A stretch of 64,000 nucleotides of DNA from Pseudoflavonifractor capillosus (GTDB lineage Bacteria > Bacillota > Clostridia > Oscillospirales > Oscillospiraceae): the NCBI RefSeq assembly GCF_016899775.1, contig NZ_JACJJE010000012.1, positions 1-64,000 on the forward strand, in the 5' to 3' direction. The notes beneath the pieces are model-generated. The model had not been told where the DNA came from and ran no database searches. It worked only from the letters and a program-made list of their open reading frames with translations. A program made the translations under genes and the position numbers. Positions 1 through 5,946 of the stretch are shown here, one piece after another. Positions within the stretch are counted from its first letter, which is position 1; every line of letters begins with the position of its first letter.

Positions 1-77
1 CCGAACACGGAAGTTAAGCTCGCTTCTGCCGAAAATACTTGCCTGGAGACGGGCCGGAAAGATAGGTAGTGCCAACA
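1..77 (+). rRNA. rrf: 5S ribosomal RNA, 3' part only
   Basis: The window opens inside a 5S rRNA gene. The stretch starting CCGAACACGGAAGTTAAGC is the conserved loop C / helix III region, and the G-rich segment and closing GTGCCAACAC fit the 3' half of helices IV-V and I. The 5' half lies outside the window. It is followed directly by a terminator and a tRNA array, which is a normal end for a clostridial rRNA operon. The exact 3' end is estimated to within a few bases. Confidence 0.9.
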
Positions 78-80
78 CAA

Positions 81-105
81 AAGGTCTGATTTTAAATCGG
101 ACCTT
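81..105 (+). terminator. Terminator-like hairpin after 5S rRNA
   Basis: Ten-base inverted repeat (AAGGTCTGAT against ATCGGACCTT, one G-U pair) with a short AT loop, followed by a weak T run. It sits between the 5S rRNA and tRNA-Asn. It may terminate the rRNA transcript or be a processing hairpin. Confidence 0.55.
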
Positions 106-110
106 TACAT

Positions 111-186
111 GCCTCCTTAGCTCAGTCGGTAGAGCATGCGGCTGTTAACCGCAGGGTCGTTGGTTCGAGTCCAACAGGTGGCGCCA
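111..186 (+). tRNA. tRNA-Asn (GTT)
   Basis: Cloverleaf with anticodon loop CTGTTAA (anticodon GTT, asparagine), T-arm GTTGG-TTCGAGT-CCAAC and an encoded CCA end. The acceptor stem GCCTCCT/AGGTGGC contains a T-T mismatch at pair 4-69; all other pairs are canonical. Confidence 0.95.
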
Positions 187-188
187 AA

Positions 189-227
189 ACGCGGCTTGCC
201 GCCAAGTTGTTTGACGGCAAGCCACGT
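189..227 (+). terminator. Hairpin between tRNA-Asn and tRNA-Met
   Basis: Thirteen-base inverted repeat (ACGCGGCTTGCCG against CGGCAAGCCACGT, one mismatch) followed by TCTTTCC. Probably a terminator or attenuator within the tRNA array. Confidence 0.55.
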
Positions 228-257
228 TCTTTCCGAACGTAACGTGTGACGGCTTAT

Positions 258-334
258 GGGCCTTTAGCTCAGTTGGTTAGAGCAGCCGGCTCATAACCGG
301 CCGGTCCACGGTTCGAGCCCGTGAAGGCCCACCA
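258..334 (+). tRNA. tRNA with CAT anticodon (elongator Met, or Ile2)
   Basis: Anticodon loop CTCATAA gives CAT. The acceptor stem GGGCCTT/AAGGCCC is fully paired and CCA is encoded. CAT can be elongator methionine or lysidine-modified isoleucine; an initiator is unlikely because the first acceptor pair is a standard G-C pair. The sequence alone does not settle Met against Ile2. Confidence 0.9.
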
Positions 335-338
335 ATGT

Positions 339-414
339 AGGGGTATAGCTCAGCTGGTAGAGCAGCGGTCTCCAAAACCGCGTGCCGAGGGTTCGATTCC
401 TTCTGCCCCTGCCA
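339..414 (+). tRNA. tRNA-Trp (CCA)
   Basis: Anticodon loop CTCCAAA gives CCA (tryptophan). The acceptor stem AGGGGTA/TGCCCCT is paired with one G-U, and CCA is encoded. Confidence 0.95.
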
Positions 415-458
415 GAGTATTACAGAGCAATCTGTTTTCATAGTTACTTGTTTTAAAT

Positions 459-535
<77 letters not shown>

Positions 536-648
536 TTTAAATGTTCCAGCCGCTTGGCTGTTTGGATAAGCCACCGGGGTTTTACCCCCGGGCCAGGAAG
601 ATTCCAGGCTTGGCCTGTTCCAAATAGTTCCCATTTGGGAACACATTT

Positions 649-724
<76 letters not shown>

Positions 725-727
725 CGA

Positions 728-760
728 AAACCCTTGAGCCGCAATGGTTCAAGGGTTTTT
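728..760 (+). terminator. Terminator of the tRNA-Thr array (phage-borne)
   Basis: Thirteen-pair stem (AAACCCTTGAGCC with GGTTCAAGGGTTT, one G-U) with a 5-base loop, followed by a run of T. It lies on the prophage side of the attachment core, so the phage supplies the terminator for the host tRNA operon. Confidence 0.85.
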
Positions 761-791
761 CTTTTTCCCTTATCTTGGAGACAATTCTGGT

Positions 792-813
792 TTTAGCGTC
801 CATTTAGCGTCCA
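792..813 (+). promoter_or_regulatory. Putative integrase arm-binding repeats, left prophage end
   Basis: Two abutting direct copies of TTTAGCGTCCA at 11-bp spacing. The same 11-mer recurs at the right prophage end (36397-36440). Short phased repeats flanking the core at both ends are typical arm-type sites of tyrosine integrases; binding itself is inferred. Confidence 0.65.
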
Positions 814-859
814 TTTTGACAAGGCGATACCACAGAGCACAAAAGCAGCGGCCGGAGAT

Positions 860-2290
860 CTATTCCCCGGCCGCTTTTTTCTTGTTCTCTAATTCCGCCG
901 GATCGACGGCTGTCTGCCCTGCTACAACATCGTTGAACCGGTCAAAGGTCTGCATGGCCCTGGCCTGGGCAGAGGCGATAGCATGGGCATATATGTTGGC
1001 TGTGGTGGATGTCTGTGCGTGGCCGAGCTGACGGGAGACGACCACCAGCGGCGTGCCGTCCGCGATCATCAACGAGGCGTAGGTGTGCCGCAGGCTGTGG
1101 ACAGTCACCTTTGGGAGTCCGCTGCGGGCCACGAAAGTGCTGAACCACTGCGTCACACTGTCTGGGAAAATAGGGGCGCCCATATCAGTGGTGAACACCC
1201 GGCCGTCCCGATCCTCCCAGGCGTCTCCAAGTTTCTCCCGTTGGGTGTTCTGCCAGTGCTTATACTCCAATAGTATCATCACTGCAGCGGTGGAAATTGG
1301 CAGAGGCCGGACGGAGGAGTCGGTTTTTGGAGCGCCTATATAGACACCCATCCCCGACAAATAGTTTGAGGTCTGCCGAACGGTGATGGTGTGGGCATCC
1401 AAATCCACATCCTGCCATCGGAGCCCCAGCAGCTCCGCCCGGCGCAGGCCGGAGAGCAGGTCGAAAGTGATGACCGCCCGCCAGCGGATGGGCTCCTTCT
1501 GCAGCAGTTCCAGGAGCCGCCGGGCGTCGGACTCCTCCAAATAAGCGGCCTCCCGGCGGCCAAGGGCGGGCTTCTCCGCCGCGTCCGCCGGATTACTCTG
1601 GATATATCCCCATTTGACTGCCCGTGAGAGGATGGAGGATAGGGTACGGTGATAGGAGATCACGCTGGCCGGGGCCAGCGCCTCCCTGTGGGTGGTCACG
1701 GTGAATGCTTTGTTGAGGGGCATTCCCAGAGCCGCCGCGATAGCTTCGGCGGACTTCTTATTCACTGGCTTCCCCGCTATGGCTTGGTTGATAGTGGCCC
1801 GGCTGACGCCGGCCTTGCGGGAGAAGGCGGCCAGAGCGCCGCGCTGGGTGCCGATCTGGGGGCGAAGATCCAGCTTGCAGACAGCGGTGACACGGTTCCG
1901 GACGCCGCTCTCCTGGAGGTTGCGGTAAAAGCTGTTGACATGCGCTGTGCGGAGATCGCAGAGCCGGATGTGGCCCATAGCCTGGTTGATCCGCACCAGG
2001 TTCTCTGTGTAGGTGCGGACGGTCTTGGGCTTCAGGTAGAGCTTGGCATACTCGGCCATATACTTGGCTGCGAAGTCAGCGAAGCGGATGTTGGCGTTGG
2101 CGGAGCTCCCGGTCTTAACCTGCTCCTCGAACAGCACGGCCTGCCGCTCCAGCTCCTTTTTGACCTGCCGCTCCGTCATACCCGGCTCTGGAACCCAGGT
2201 CATGTACTGCCGGATGCGCTTGCCATTGTAGTCATAGCCTTGGGAGACGGTAATTTTATAGCCCTTCCCCTGTTTTTGAATGGTCGCCAT
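860..2290 (-). CDS. int: Phage tyrosine integrase with inserted HTH domain
   Basis: Site-specific recombinase expected to integrate and excise the prophage at tRNA-Thr. The catalytic domain shows SGLRRAELLGLRW (first Arg), HSLRHTYASL (His-x-x-Arg) and LGHAQTSTTANIYAH (His and nucleophile Tyr). The N-terminal part (residues about 1-60) looks like the arm-binding domain, followed by a SAM-like core-binding domain. That domain is interrupted at about residues 136-199 by a segment resembling a LacI/XRE helix-turn-helix (FSRKAGVSRATINQAIAG, then AEAIAAALGM). I start it at the ATG at 2290, preceded by AAAGGAG; the longer frame lacks a good site. It points at the attachment core 136 bases away. It is 476 aa, longer than the usual 370-400 because of the insertion. 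Confidence 0.93.
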   Translation of the reverse strand: MATIQKQGKGYKITVSQGYDYNGKRIRQYMTWVPEPGMTERQVKKELERQAVLFEEQVKTGSSANANIRFADFAAKYMAEYAKLYLKPKTVRTYTENLVRINQAMGHIRLCDLRTAHVNSFYRNLQESGVRNRVTAVCKLDLRPQIGTQRGALAAFSRKAGVSRATINQAIAGKPVNKKSAEAIAAALGMPLNKAFTVTTHREALAPASVISYHRTLSSILSRAVKWGYIQSNPADAAEKPALGRREAAYLEESDARRLLELLQKEPIRWRAVITFDLLSGLRRAELLGLRWQDVDLDAHTITVRQTSNYLSGMGVYIGAPKTDSSVRPLPISTAAVMILLEYKHWQNTQREKLGDAWEDRDGRVFTTDMGAPIFPDSVTQWFSTFVARSGLPKVTVHSLRHTYASLMIADGTPLVVVSRQLGHAQTSTTANIYAHAIASAQARAMQTFDRFNDVVAGQTAVDPAELENKKKAAGE

Positions 2291-2327
2291 GGGTATTTTG
2301 CTCCTTTCGCTTGCCCACAGCACCCTT

Positions 2328-2375
2328 CTATGATACAATAAAAGAGCGCTGTGGGTGGGCCTTTATCTGGCCCAT
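2328..2375 (-). CDS. Possible 15-codon leader peptide upstream of integrase
   Basis: ATG at 2375 opens a 15-codon frame that stops 37 bases before the integrase start. It is preceded by the CCCACCAACCACTACGAAAG leader motif that precedes real genes elsewhere in this prophage. The ribosome binding site is weak, and it may be only untranslated leader. Confidence 0.3.
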   Translation of the reverse strand: MGQIKAHPQRSFIVS

Positions 2376-2385
2376 GGTAATTCTG

Positions 2386-2405
2386 CTTTCGTAGTGGTTG
2401 GTGGG
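2386..2405 (-). repeat. Dispersed leader motif, copy 1
   Basis: CCCACCAACCACTACGAAAG on the minus strand. Related copies lie on the plus strand at 4178-4204 (3-base insertion), 4616-4630 and 12047-12070, each just before a ribosome binding site. See findings. Confidence 0.7.
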
Positions 2406-2423
2406 ATTATATACATATGCGCT

Positions 2424-2464
2424 GCCGTCCTTGGTGCTGGTGACACCGGGGGCGGCTTTTTTTA
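2424..2464 (+). terminator. Strong intrinsic terminator
   Basis: Thirteen-pair stem (GCCGTCCTTGGTG with CACCGGGGGCGGC, three G-U pairs), 7-base loop and eight T. No plus-strand gene ends just upstream, so it may end a small RNA transcribed opposite the integrase leader, or shield the toxin gene from read-through. Confidence 0.75.
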
Positions 2465-2546
2465 TTGTTGCTTTTGGCGGTAGGCGGTTGGCCTCTCCAT
2501 CCCGGAGGGGACTTCTTGCCCCCTCCAGCAAGAGGGGGTGGTGCAC

Positions 2547-2633
2547 ATGGTTACATACTCAGACCTGTTTCAGTTCTGTCTTGTGGTCATTGGCATTGTC
2601 GGTCTGGTTATCCAGATTACAAAAAAGAAGTAA
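2547..2633 (+). CDS. Small hydrophobic holin-like toxin (type I TA)
   Basis: A 28-codon gene: MVTYSDLFQF, then a single hydrophobic helix (about residues 9-23), then a lysine-rich tail TKKK. This composition matches the short putative holin-like / TxpA-BsrG type toxins of Firmicutes prophages, which insert into the membrane and are normally silenced by an antisense RNA. Its ribosome site AGAGGGGGTG lies in an inverted repeat (CCCCCT...AGAGGGGG), which would sequester it. The stop codon is inside a perfect 12-bp hairpin. Function is inferred from size and pattern. Confidence 0.7.
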   Translation: MVTYSDLFQFCLVVIGIVGLVIQITKKK

Positions 2634-2668
2634 CCGCCCTTCAGCTCCCCAGCTTAGCGGTTACTTCT
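2626..2668. terminator. Bidirectional hairpin overlapping toxin 3' end
   Basis: Perfect 12-bp inverted repeat (AGAAGTAACCGC with GCGGTTACTTCT) and a small inner AGCT/AGCT hairpin in the loop. It covers the last toxin codons and the stop. In known type I modules such a structure ends the toxin mRNA and overlaps the antisense RNA. Confidence 0.7.
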
Positions 2669-2800
2669 GTGACCTAGCATAAGAGGGGCTGACCGTCTGC
2701 CGGCAGCGCCTTTTATGCTTTCTTTTGTACATTCAGTATAACCGCCCATATCTGAATTGTCAAGCCTCTGCCTGGCGCTAGCGTGCTGGGTGGGGGCTAT

Positions 2801-3253
2801 TTATTTTATTGATAATAGTGCATCCAGCATCTGAGTAGTAGCAGCAAGTTTGTTAGTTGGGATGGAAAATACCTTATCGATCAAAGACCACATAGTCTCT
2901 TTGACTTGATCTGGGCAAGTGTATTTCTTAGATTTTCCATCTGACCCAATGATAAGAAAATCAGGGTAGAGGGTTTGACCTGGTCCTAAAGTACGAACCT
3001 GGGGAACAACAAAGGGAAAATTCGTGCGAAACATAGCAGCATCGGTACCCGGCTCCTCATCGTCGATTAAATAGGATACAGGGACATCAAATAACTGTGC
3101 TAAGGCTTTAATTTTGCTTGCTGGTATATCATCAACTCGACCGCACTCCCATTTGCTGACTGCGTTTTTCTTTACACCCAGTCTATCTCCTAGCTCTGTT
3201 TGTGTCATCTTTCGGCTTTTTCGGAGGGCTCGAATTTTATTTCCAGTCGTCAT
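2801..3253 (-). CDS. Phage repressor, XRE family (CI-like)
   Basis: Probable lysogeny repressor, 150 aa. The N-terminal HTH_3 domain is clear: IRALRKSRKMTQTELGDRLG then KNAVSKWECGR at residues about 7-40. The C-terminal 75 residues are a small domain without the Ser-Lys protease signature of LexA-type repressors, so induction is probably not by RecA-stimulated self-cleavage. It is transcribed divergently from the Cro-like gene; the intergenic region holds both promoters and several GTATCTT motifs. Confidence 0.88.
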   Translation of the reverse strand: MTTGNKIRALRKSRKMTQTELGDRLGVKKNAVSKWECGRVDDIPASKIKALAQLFDVPVSYLIDDEEPGTDAAMFRTNFPFVVPQVRTLGPGQTLYPDFLIIGSDGKSKKYTCPDQVKETMWSLIDKVFSIPTNKLAATTQMLDALLSIK

Positions 3254-3286
3254 AGGAGAATCCTCCTCTTAGAAATTGGTATCTTT

Positions 3287-3315
3287 ATAATACCACAAAT
3301 TTTCTAAAAAATCAA
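3287..3315 (-). promoter_or_regulatory. Promoter of the repressor gene
   Basis: On the minus strand: -35 TTGATT (3315-3310), 17-bp spacer, -10 TATTAT (3292-3287). A GGTAT-N7-ATACC dyad lies over the -10, a likely autoregulatory operator. Confidence 0.7.
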
Positions 3316-3325
3316 TATTAGTATC

Positions 3326-3354
3326 TTGACGGCGAGAAAAAATAGGTGTATAGT
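3326..3354 (+). promoter_or_regulatory. Early rightward promoter (PR-like)
   Basis: -35 TTGACG (3326-3331), 17-bp spacer, -10 TATAGT (3349-3354): a near-consensus sigma-A promoter facing the Cro-like gene. GTATCTT overlaps the -35 and GTATCCT follows the -10, both candidate repressor half-sites. Confidence 0.8.
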
Positions 3355-3411
3355 AACAGTATCCTGAAAAGGTGACTTTTGAGTGTTACATACGAAAGGA
3401 GGGGGTACACC

Positions 3412-3615
3412 ATGGAAACGAATGGCCTCAAAGCCAAAATGGTTGAGTATGGCGATACCCAGGCCAAACTTGCTGAAGCCGTCGGAATCAGCCTGTCTAG
3501 ACTGAATGCGAAGTTAAACGGAACCGATGGCGCGGAATTCACATTAGGCGAAATCAAGAAAATCAAAAAGAGATACGGCCTGGATGCAACTCAAATTGAG
3601 CGTATGTTCTTCTGA
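3412..3615 (+). CDS. Cro-like small DNA-binding protein
   Basis: A 67-aa protein starting METNGLKAKM with a helix-turn-helix (DTQAKLAEAVGISLSRLNAKLNG). It is the first gene of the early rightward transcript, opposite the XRE repressor, so a Cro-type antagonist is the natural reading. The ATG at 3412 has GAAAGGAGGGGG upstream; the longer frame from 3379 has no comparable site. Confidence 0.8.
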   Translation: METNGLKAKMVEYGDTQAKLAEAVGISLSRLNAKLNGTDGAEFTLGEIKKIKKRYGLDATQIERMFF

Positions 3616-3619
3616 AAAA

Positions 3620-3653
3620 AGTATCTTAAAAGGGTGCTTTTTGATTGCGGTTA
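3620..3653 (+). promoter_or_regulatory. Second copy of the switch operator segment
   Basis: AGTATCTTAAAAGGGTGCTT here closely repeats AGTATCCTGAAAAGGTGACT at 3358. Placed just after the Cro-like gene, it looks like a downstream operator for the same regulators. Confidence 0.5.
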
Positions 3654-3672
3654 TTGAAGGGAGGTGAGGAAG

Positions 3673-3771
3673 TTGGATGACAAAGATCCCCTTTATAGGT
3701 GGCGTTTCCTGATCTGGTTTATCGTCGGCTGCTTTGCGGGAGTGTTCATTTTGAAAGCCATTCTAGGATAA
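3673..3771 (+). CDS. Small membrane protein, 32 aa
   Basis: TTG start at 3673 behind GGGAGGTGAGG, followed by a charged N-terminus (DDKDPLYRW) and one hydrophobic helix (about residues 11-29). Its last 26 bases overlap the convergent gene at 3746. It is an early lysogeny-region protein of unknown role; a superinfection-exclusion type function is possible but not shown. Confidence 0.55.
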   Translation: MDDKDPLYRWRFLIWFIVGCFAGVFILKAILG

Positions 3772-4126
3772 GACCGCCGATGACAGTAACGGCGACGCCA
3801 GAGACGAAGCCGAAAATGCGCTCCTTCCAGCGCTCTATCGCGGTCAACCGCCGGAACTCTTTGTAGTGAAGCCCCTCGTGTTTTAGGGTAAAGGCGATAT
3901 TGACACGGCCCTTGCTGGAGTTGAGGCCCCAGTAACGGGCGACGCCCTTGGTCACAAGGTAGTCAACCGCCGCCAAGATTTCGCCCTTACCGGCTTCCAC
4001 GGAGGAGCAGAGCTCTGAGAGCGGGATGTCTGCGTAGCTGTCCCAATCCTCAGAAATAGAGCACCGAGTTTCCGCCCCCTTGGGGGCCATGAATTTTAAG
4101 ATTCTTTTTGTCAGTTTATCAGGCAT
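3746..4126 (-). CDS. Winged-helix-like protein with C-terminal membrane anchor
   Basis: A 126-aa protein read against its neighbours. Residues about 15-80 have the pattern of a winged helix (LSELCSSVEAGKGEILAAVDYLVTKG, then a beta wing), and the last 20 residues form a transmembrane segment (VSGVAVTVIGGLILEWL). I chose ATG 4126 (MPDKLTKR) with GGGAG upstream, because the frame further upstream runs into the next gene's leader. It resembles hypothetical proteins of Firmicutes prophages. A membrane-tethered regulator is possible. Confidence 0.65.
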   Translation of the reverse strand: MPDKLTKRILKFMAPKGAETRCSISEDWDSYADIPLSELCSSVEAGKGEILAAVDYLVTKGVARYWGLNSSKGRVNIAFTLKHEGLHYKEFRRLTAIERWKERIFGFVSGVAVTVIGGLILEWLSK

Positions 4127-4177
4127 TGCAACCACTCCCTTCACGCCCATTGTACCACCGGGGAGGAGAGGGGACAA

Positions 4178-4204
4178 CCCACCAACCACCACTACCGAAG
4201 GAGG
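4178..4204 (+). repeat. Dispersed leader motif, copy 2
   Basis: CCCACCAACC then ACCACTACCGAAGGAGG: the leader motif with a 3-base duplication, running straight into the ribosome binding site of the gene at 4212. Confidence 0.7.
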
Positions 4205-4211
4205 TATCACC

Positions 4212-4469
4212 ATGTCAGACAAATCCATCCCGCGCATGCGGACTGCGGCCAAAATTGTAGCCGAGCTCAAAGCCCTGGACCCCGGCTGCGAGGTCACGGA
4301 GTACTACATCCGCCAGCTAATCCGCGAGGGCACCCTGCCCGTCGTATGGGCCGGCCACAAAGCCCTGGTCAACCTGGACGATGTGATCGACCTGCTCCAG
4401 CGGGGGACGCAGCGGCCGGAGGAGGAGCTGGAGACCGTGGGTGAAATCCGGCGGCTCAAGGCAATCTAA
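4212..4469 (+). CDS. Excisionase-like / HTH_17 DNA-binding protein
   Basis: An 85-aa protein. VTEYYIRQLIREGTLPVVWAG is a MerR/excisionase-type helix-turn-helix with wing, and the rest is charged. The start at 4212 is set by GAAGGAGGTATCACC. In this position it could be the phage excisionase or an early regulator; the sequence does not decide. Confidence 0.7.
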   Translation: MSDKSIPRMRTAAKIVAELKALDPGCEVTEYYIRQLIREGTLPVVWAGHKALVNLDDVIDLLQRGTQRPEEELETVGEIRRLKAI

Positions 4470-4615
4470 TTGCTGCAGCACGGCCAACTGCTCCCCGCAT
4501 GCCTAGATTGGACCGTGAAAAATCGGCCCTTATAGGAGCTGCGATCGGCCGGCCTCTGGCCATGGCCCGTCAGGATACCCGTCGGAAACCGCCGGAAACC
4601 GTGCCGCCTACTACA

Positions 4616-4630
4616 CCCACCAACCACTAC
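4616..4630 (+). repeat. Dispersed leader motif, copy 3
   Basis: CCCACCAACCACTAC, followed after six bases by AAGGAG, the ribosome binding site of the gene at 4652. Confidence 0.7.
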
Positions 4631-4651
4631 ATCGATAAGGAGATCTGCACT

Positions 4652-4834
4652 ATGGATAGCATTACCCCGTGGGAGAACCCCACCAAGATATCAGACCCGA
4701 CTATGTATCACTGGCGCTGTGAACGCCTCTGGGCTGCGCGAGATCGCCGCCTGGATCGCCTGGTGCTGCGATGCCTGCGTACTTCTGCCGGTCTGCTGGC
4801 CGCGGCGATCTGCCTGGCCTTGCTGGTCGGATGA
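4652..4834 (+). CDS. Small membrane protein, 60 aa
   Basis: Start ATG 4652 behind AAGGAG and the leader motif. A hydrophilic, Arg-rich N-terminal half (WRCERLWAARDRRLDRLV) is followed by a hydrophobic C-terminal helix (TSAGLLAAAICLALLVG). Hypothetical early phage protein. The Arg-rich region next to a membrane anchor suggests inside topology for the N-terminus. Confidence 0.55.
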   Translation: MDSITPWENPTKISDPTMYHWRCERLWAARDRRLDRLVLRCLRTSAGLLAAAICLALLVG

Positions 4835-5224
4835 TGTTGGACAACCCCCTGTCCTCCGCCGGGCGTCTGCTCATCGCCCGACACACAACCCTTCTTTGAC
4901 TGCTGGGCGCCCGCTAAGTAACGGGCGTCCGGCGGAAGGCAGGGGAAACAGCTACAGCCCGTCTGATGATGGCCGCTGCCTGACGGGGCAGGGCCGAAAC
5001 GCTCCGTAACTGGAGCGTCACGGGATCCCGTCGGCTCCAGGGGAGATCGCCGCCCTGATGATATATACCGTACCTTGGCAATGACATACATCCTATTCCC
5101 TGCCGGGCGCTCTGCGGTACAACCCCATTACACACATCGACCGTCCGACTATTCACCCACCCCAACTGCGGAGCGCCCGGCAGAGGGTAGGATACTCTCT
5201 TAATGCTGAAAGGAGTTGTTAATT
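4835..5224 (+). other. 390-base gap without a gene, rich in hairpins
   Basis: No frame here has a good ribosome site or protein-like composition. It holds consecutive perfect or near-perfect hairpins: GGCGCCCG/CGGGCGTC (4906-4929), ACGCTCC/GGAGCGT (about 4999-5018), a CGGGATCCCG palindrome, and the very long stem at 5090-5193. The density suggests structured RNA. Confidence 0.6.
5090..5193 (+). ncRNA. Candidate structured RNA: 29-bp stem, 46-base C/A-rich loop
   Basis: Bases 5090-5118 pair with 5165-5193 with 28 of 29 positions able to pair (four as G-U) and one C-A mismatch. The 46-base loop is almost free of G. The stem ends 31 bases before the ATG at 5225, so it could be a cis-regulatory leader, a processed small RNA, or a DNA cruciform used in replication. 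No known class is recognised. Confidence 0.6.
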
Positions 5225-5737
5225 ATGATTGAAATCAAGATCACCGGCGCCACGCCCACCGAAGCACTGATTTCTCTGGCCGCCATGGGCCTGCACTGTC
5301 AGGCAGATCCCCTGATCGATACCGCTGCCCGCCAGCTGCTGGCGTCCGGCGGTGGGAGCGCGGAAGCTGTCGTGTCCAAGGTGCCCAAGAACCCGTCCAT
5401 CCCTGCCGCTCCCGCTGCCCCTGCTTCTGCGTTGGCCCCAGCCCCCGTAGCTGCCCCGGTTGTCCCCGCTCCTGCCCCTGCTGCTCCGGCTGCCCCGGTA
5501 GCTCCTGGCCCGACTGCGGCCCCTGGTAGTATGCCTGCTGCAGCCACGCCGGCTCCCGCCTACACCCAGGAGCAACTGTCCAAGGCCGGCGTTGAGCTGG
5601 TGTCAACAGACCCCGCCAAGATGACTGCACTGTCCTCTCTGCTGGCGCAGTACGGTGTGCAGGCCATCACCCAGCTGGCCCCGGCCCAGTACGGCGCCTT
5701 TGCCACTGCTTTGAGGGGATTGGGGGCGCGGATCTGA
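5225..5737 (+). CDS. Phage early protein with Ala/Pro-rich linker
   Basis: A 170-aa protein: an N-terminal MIEIKITGATPTEALISLAAMG domain (residues 1-50), a 60-residue Ala/Pro linker, and a C-terminal helical domain (AYTQEQLSKAGVELVSTDP onward). Proteins of this design occur in Firmicutes prophage replication regions, and the C-terminal part resembles those of phage ssDNA-binding or recombination accessory proteins. Start at ATG 5225 with AAAGGAG; the TTG at 5216 is less likely. Exact role unknown. Confidence 0.7.
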   Translation: MIEIKITGATPTEALISLAAMGLHCQADPLIDTAARQLLASGGGSAEAVVSKVPKNPSIPAAPAAPASALAPAPVAAPVVPAPAPAAPAAPVAPGPTAAPGSMPAAATPAPAYTQEQLSKAGVELVSTDPAKMTALSSLLAQYGVQAITQLAPAQYGAFATALRGLGARI

Positions 5738-5946
5738 TGAGCACCCGTGCTACTTACTGCCTGGACGCAGCGCGCAAGGGCTGCATCTGCGCCCGGTGCG
5801 CCAGGGCAGCGGCGGAACCCGCCGGCTGCTGCGTACGCCACCCTGATGTCTACTGCCCGCCCGGTCTCGCGCCGGGCGGGACCCGACAGAGCTGCCCGGA
5901 CTTCGTGGCAGCCAAGAGAGGAGGCGGCGACCATGCCCCCCAGTAA
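5737..5946 (+). CDS. Small cysteine-rich protein
   Basis: A 69-aa protein whose ATG overlaps the preceding stop (TGATG), which implies translational coupling. It has eight cysteines, several as pairs (CICARC, GCCVRH), suggesting a metal-binding or reductively held fold. Its 3' end overlaps the start of the DUF2800 gene by 14 bases. No recognised family. Confidence 0.5.
   Translation: MSTRATYCLDAARKGCICARCARAAAEPAGCCVRHPDVYCPPGLAPGGTRQSCPDFVAAKRGGGDHAPQ

Noticed and set aside
4719-5165. Frames on both strands in the 4835-5224 gap
   Set aside because: No ribosome site, and Arg/Pro/Ser-rich low-complexity products with no overlap coupling to neighbours; the hairpins explain the lack of stops in this GC-rich DNA.
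5400-5560. Possible repeat array in the GCT/CCT-rich stretch
   Set aside because: It codes for the Ala/Pro linker of the protein at 5225 and is not a regular nucleotide repeat or CRISPR array. No CRISPR array is seen anywhere in the window.
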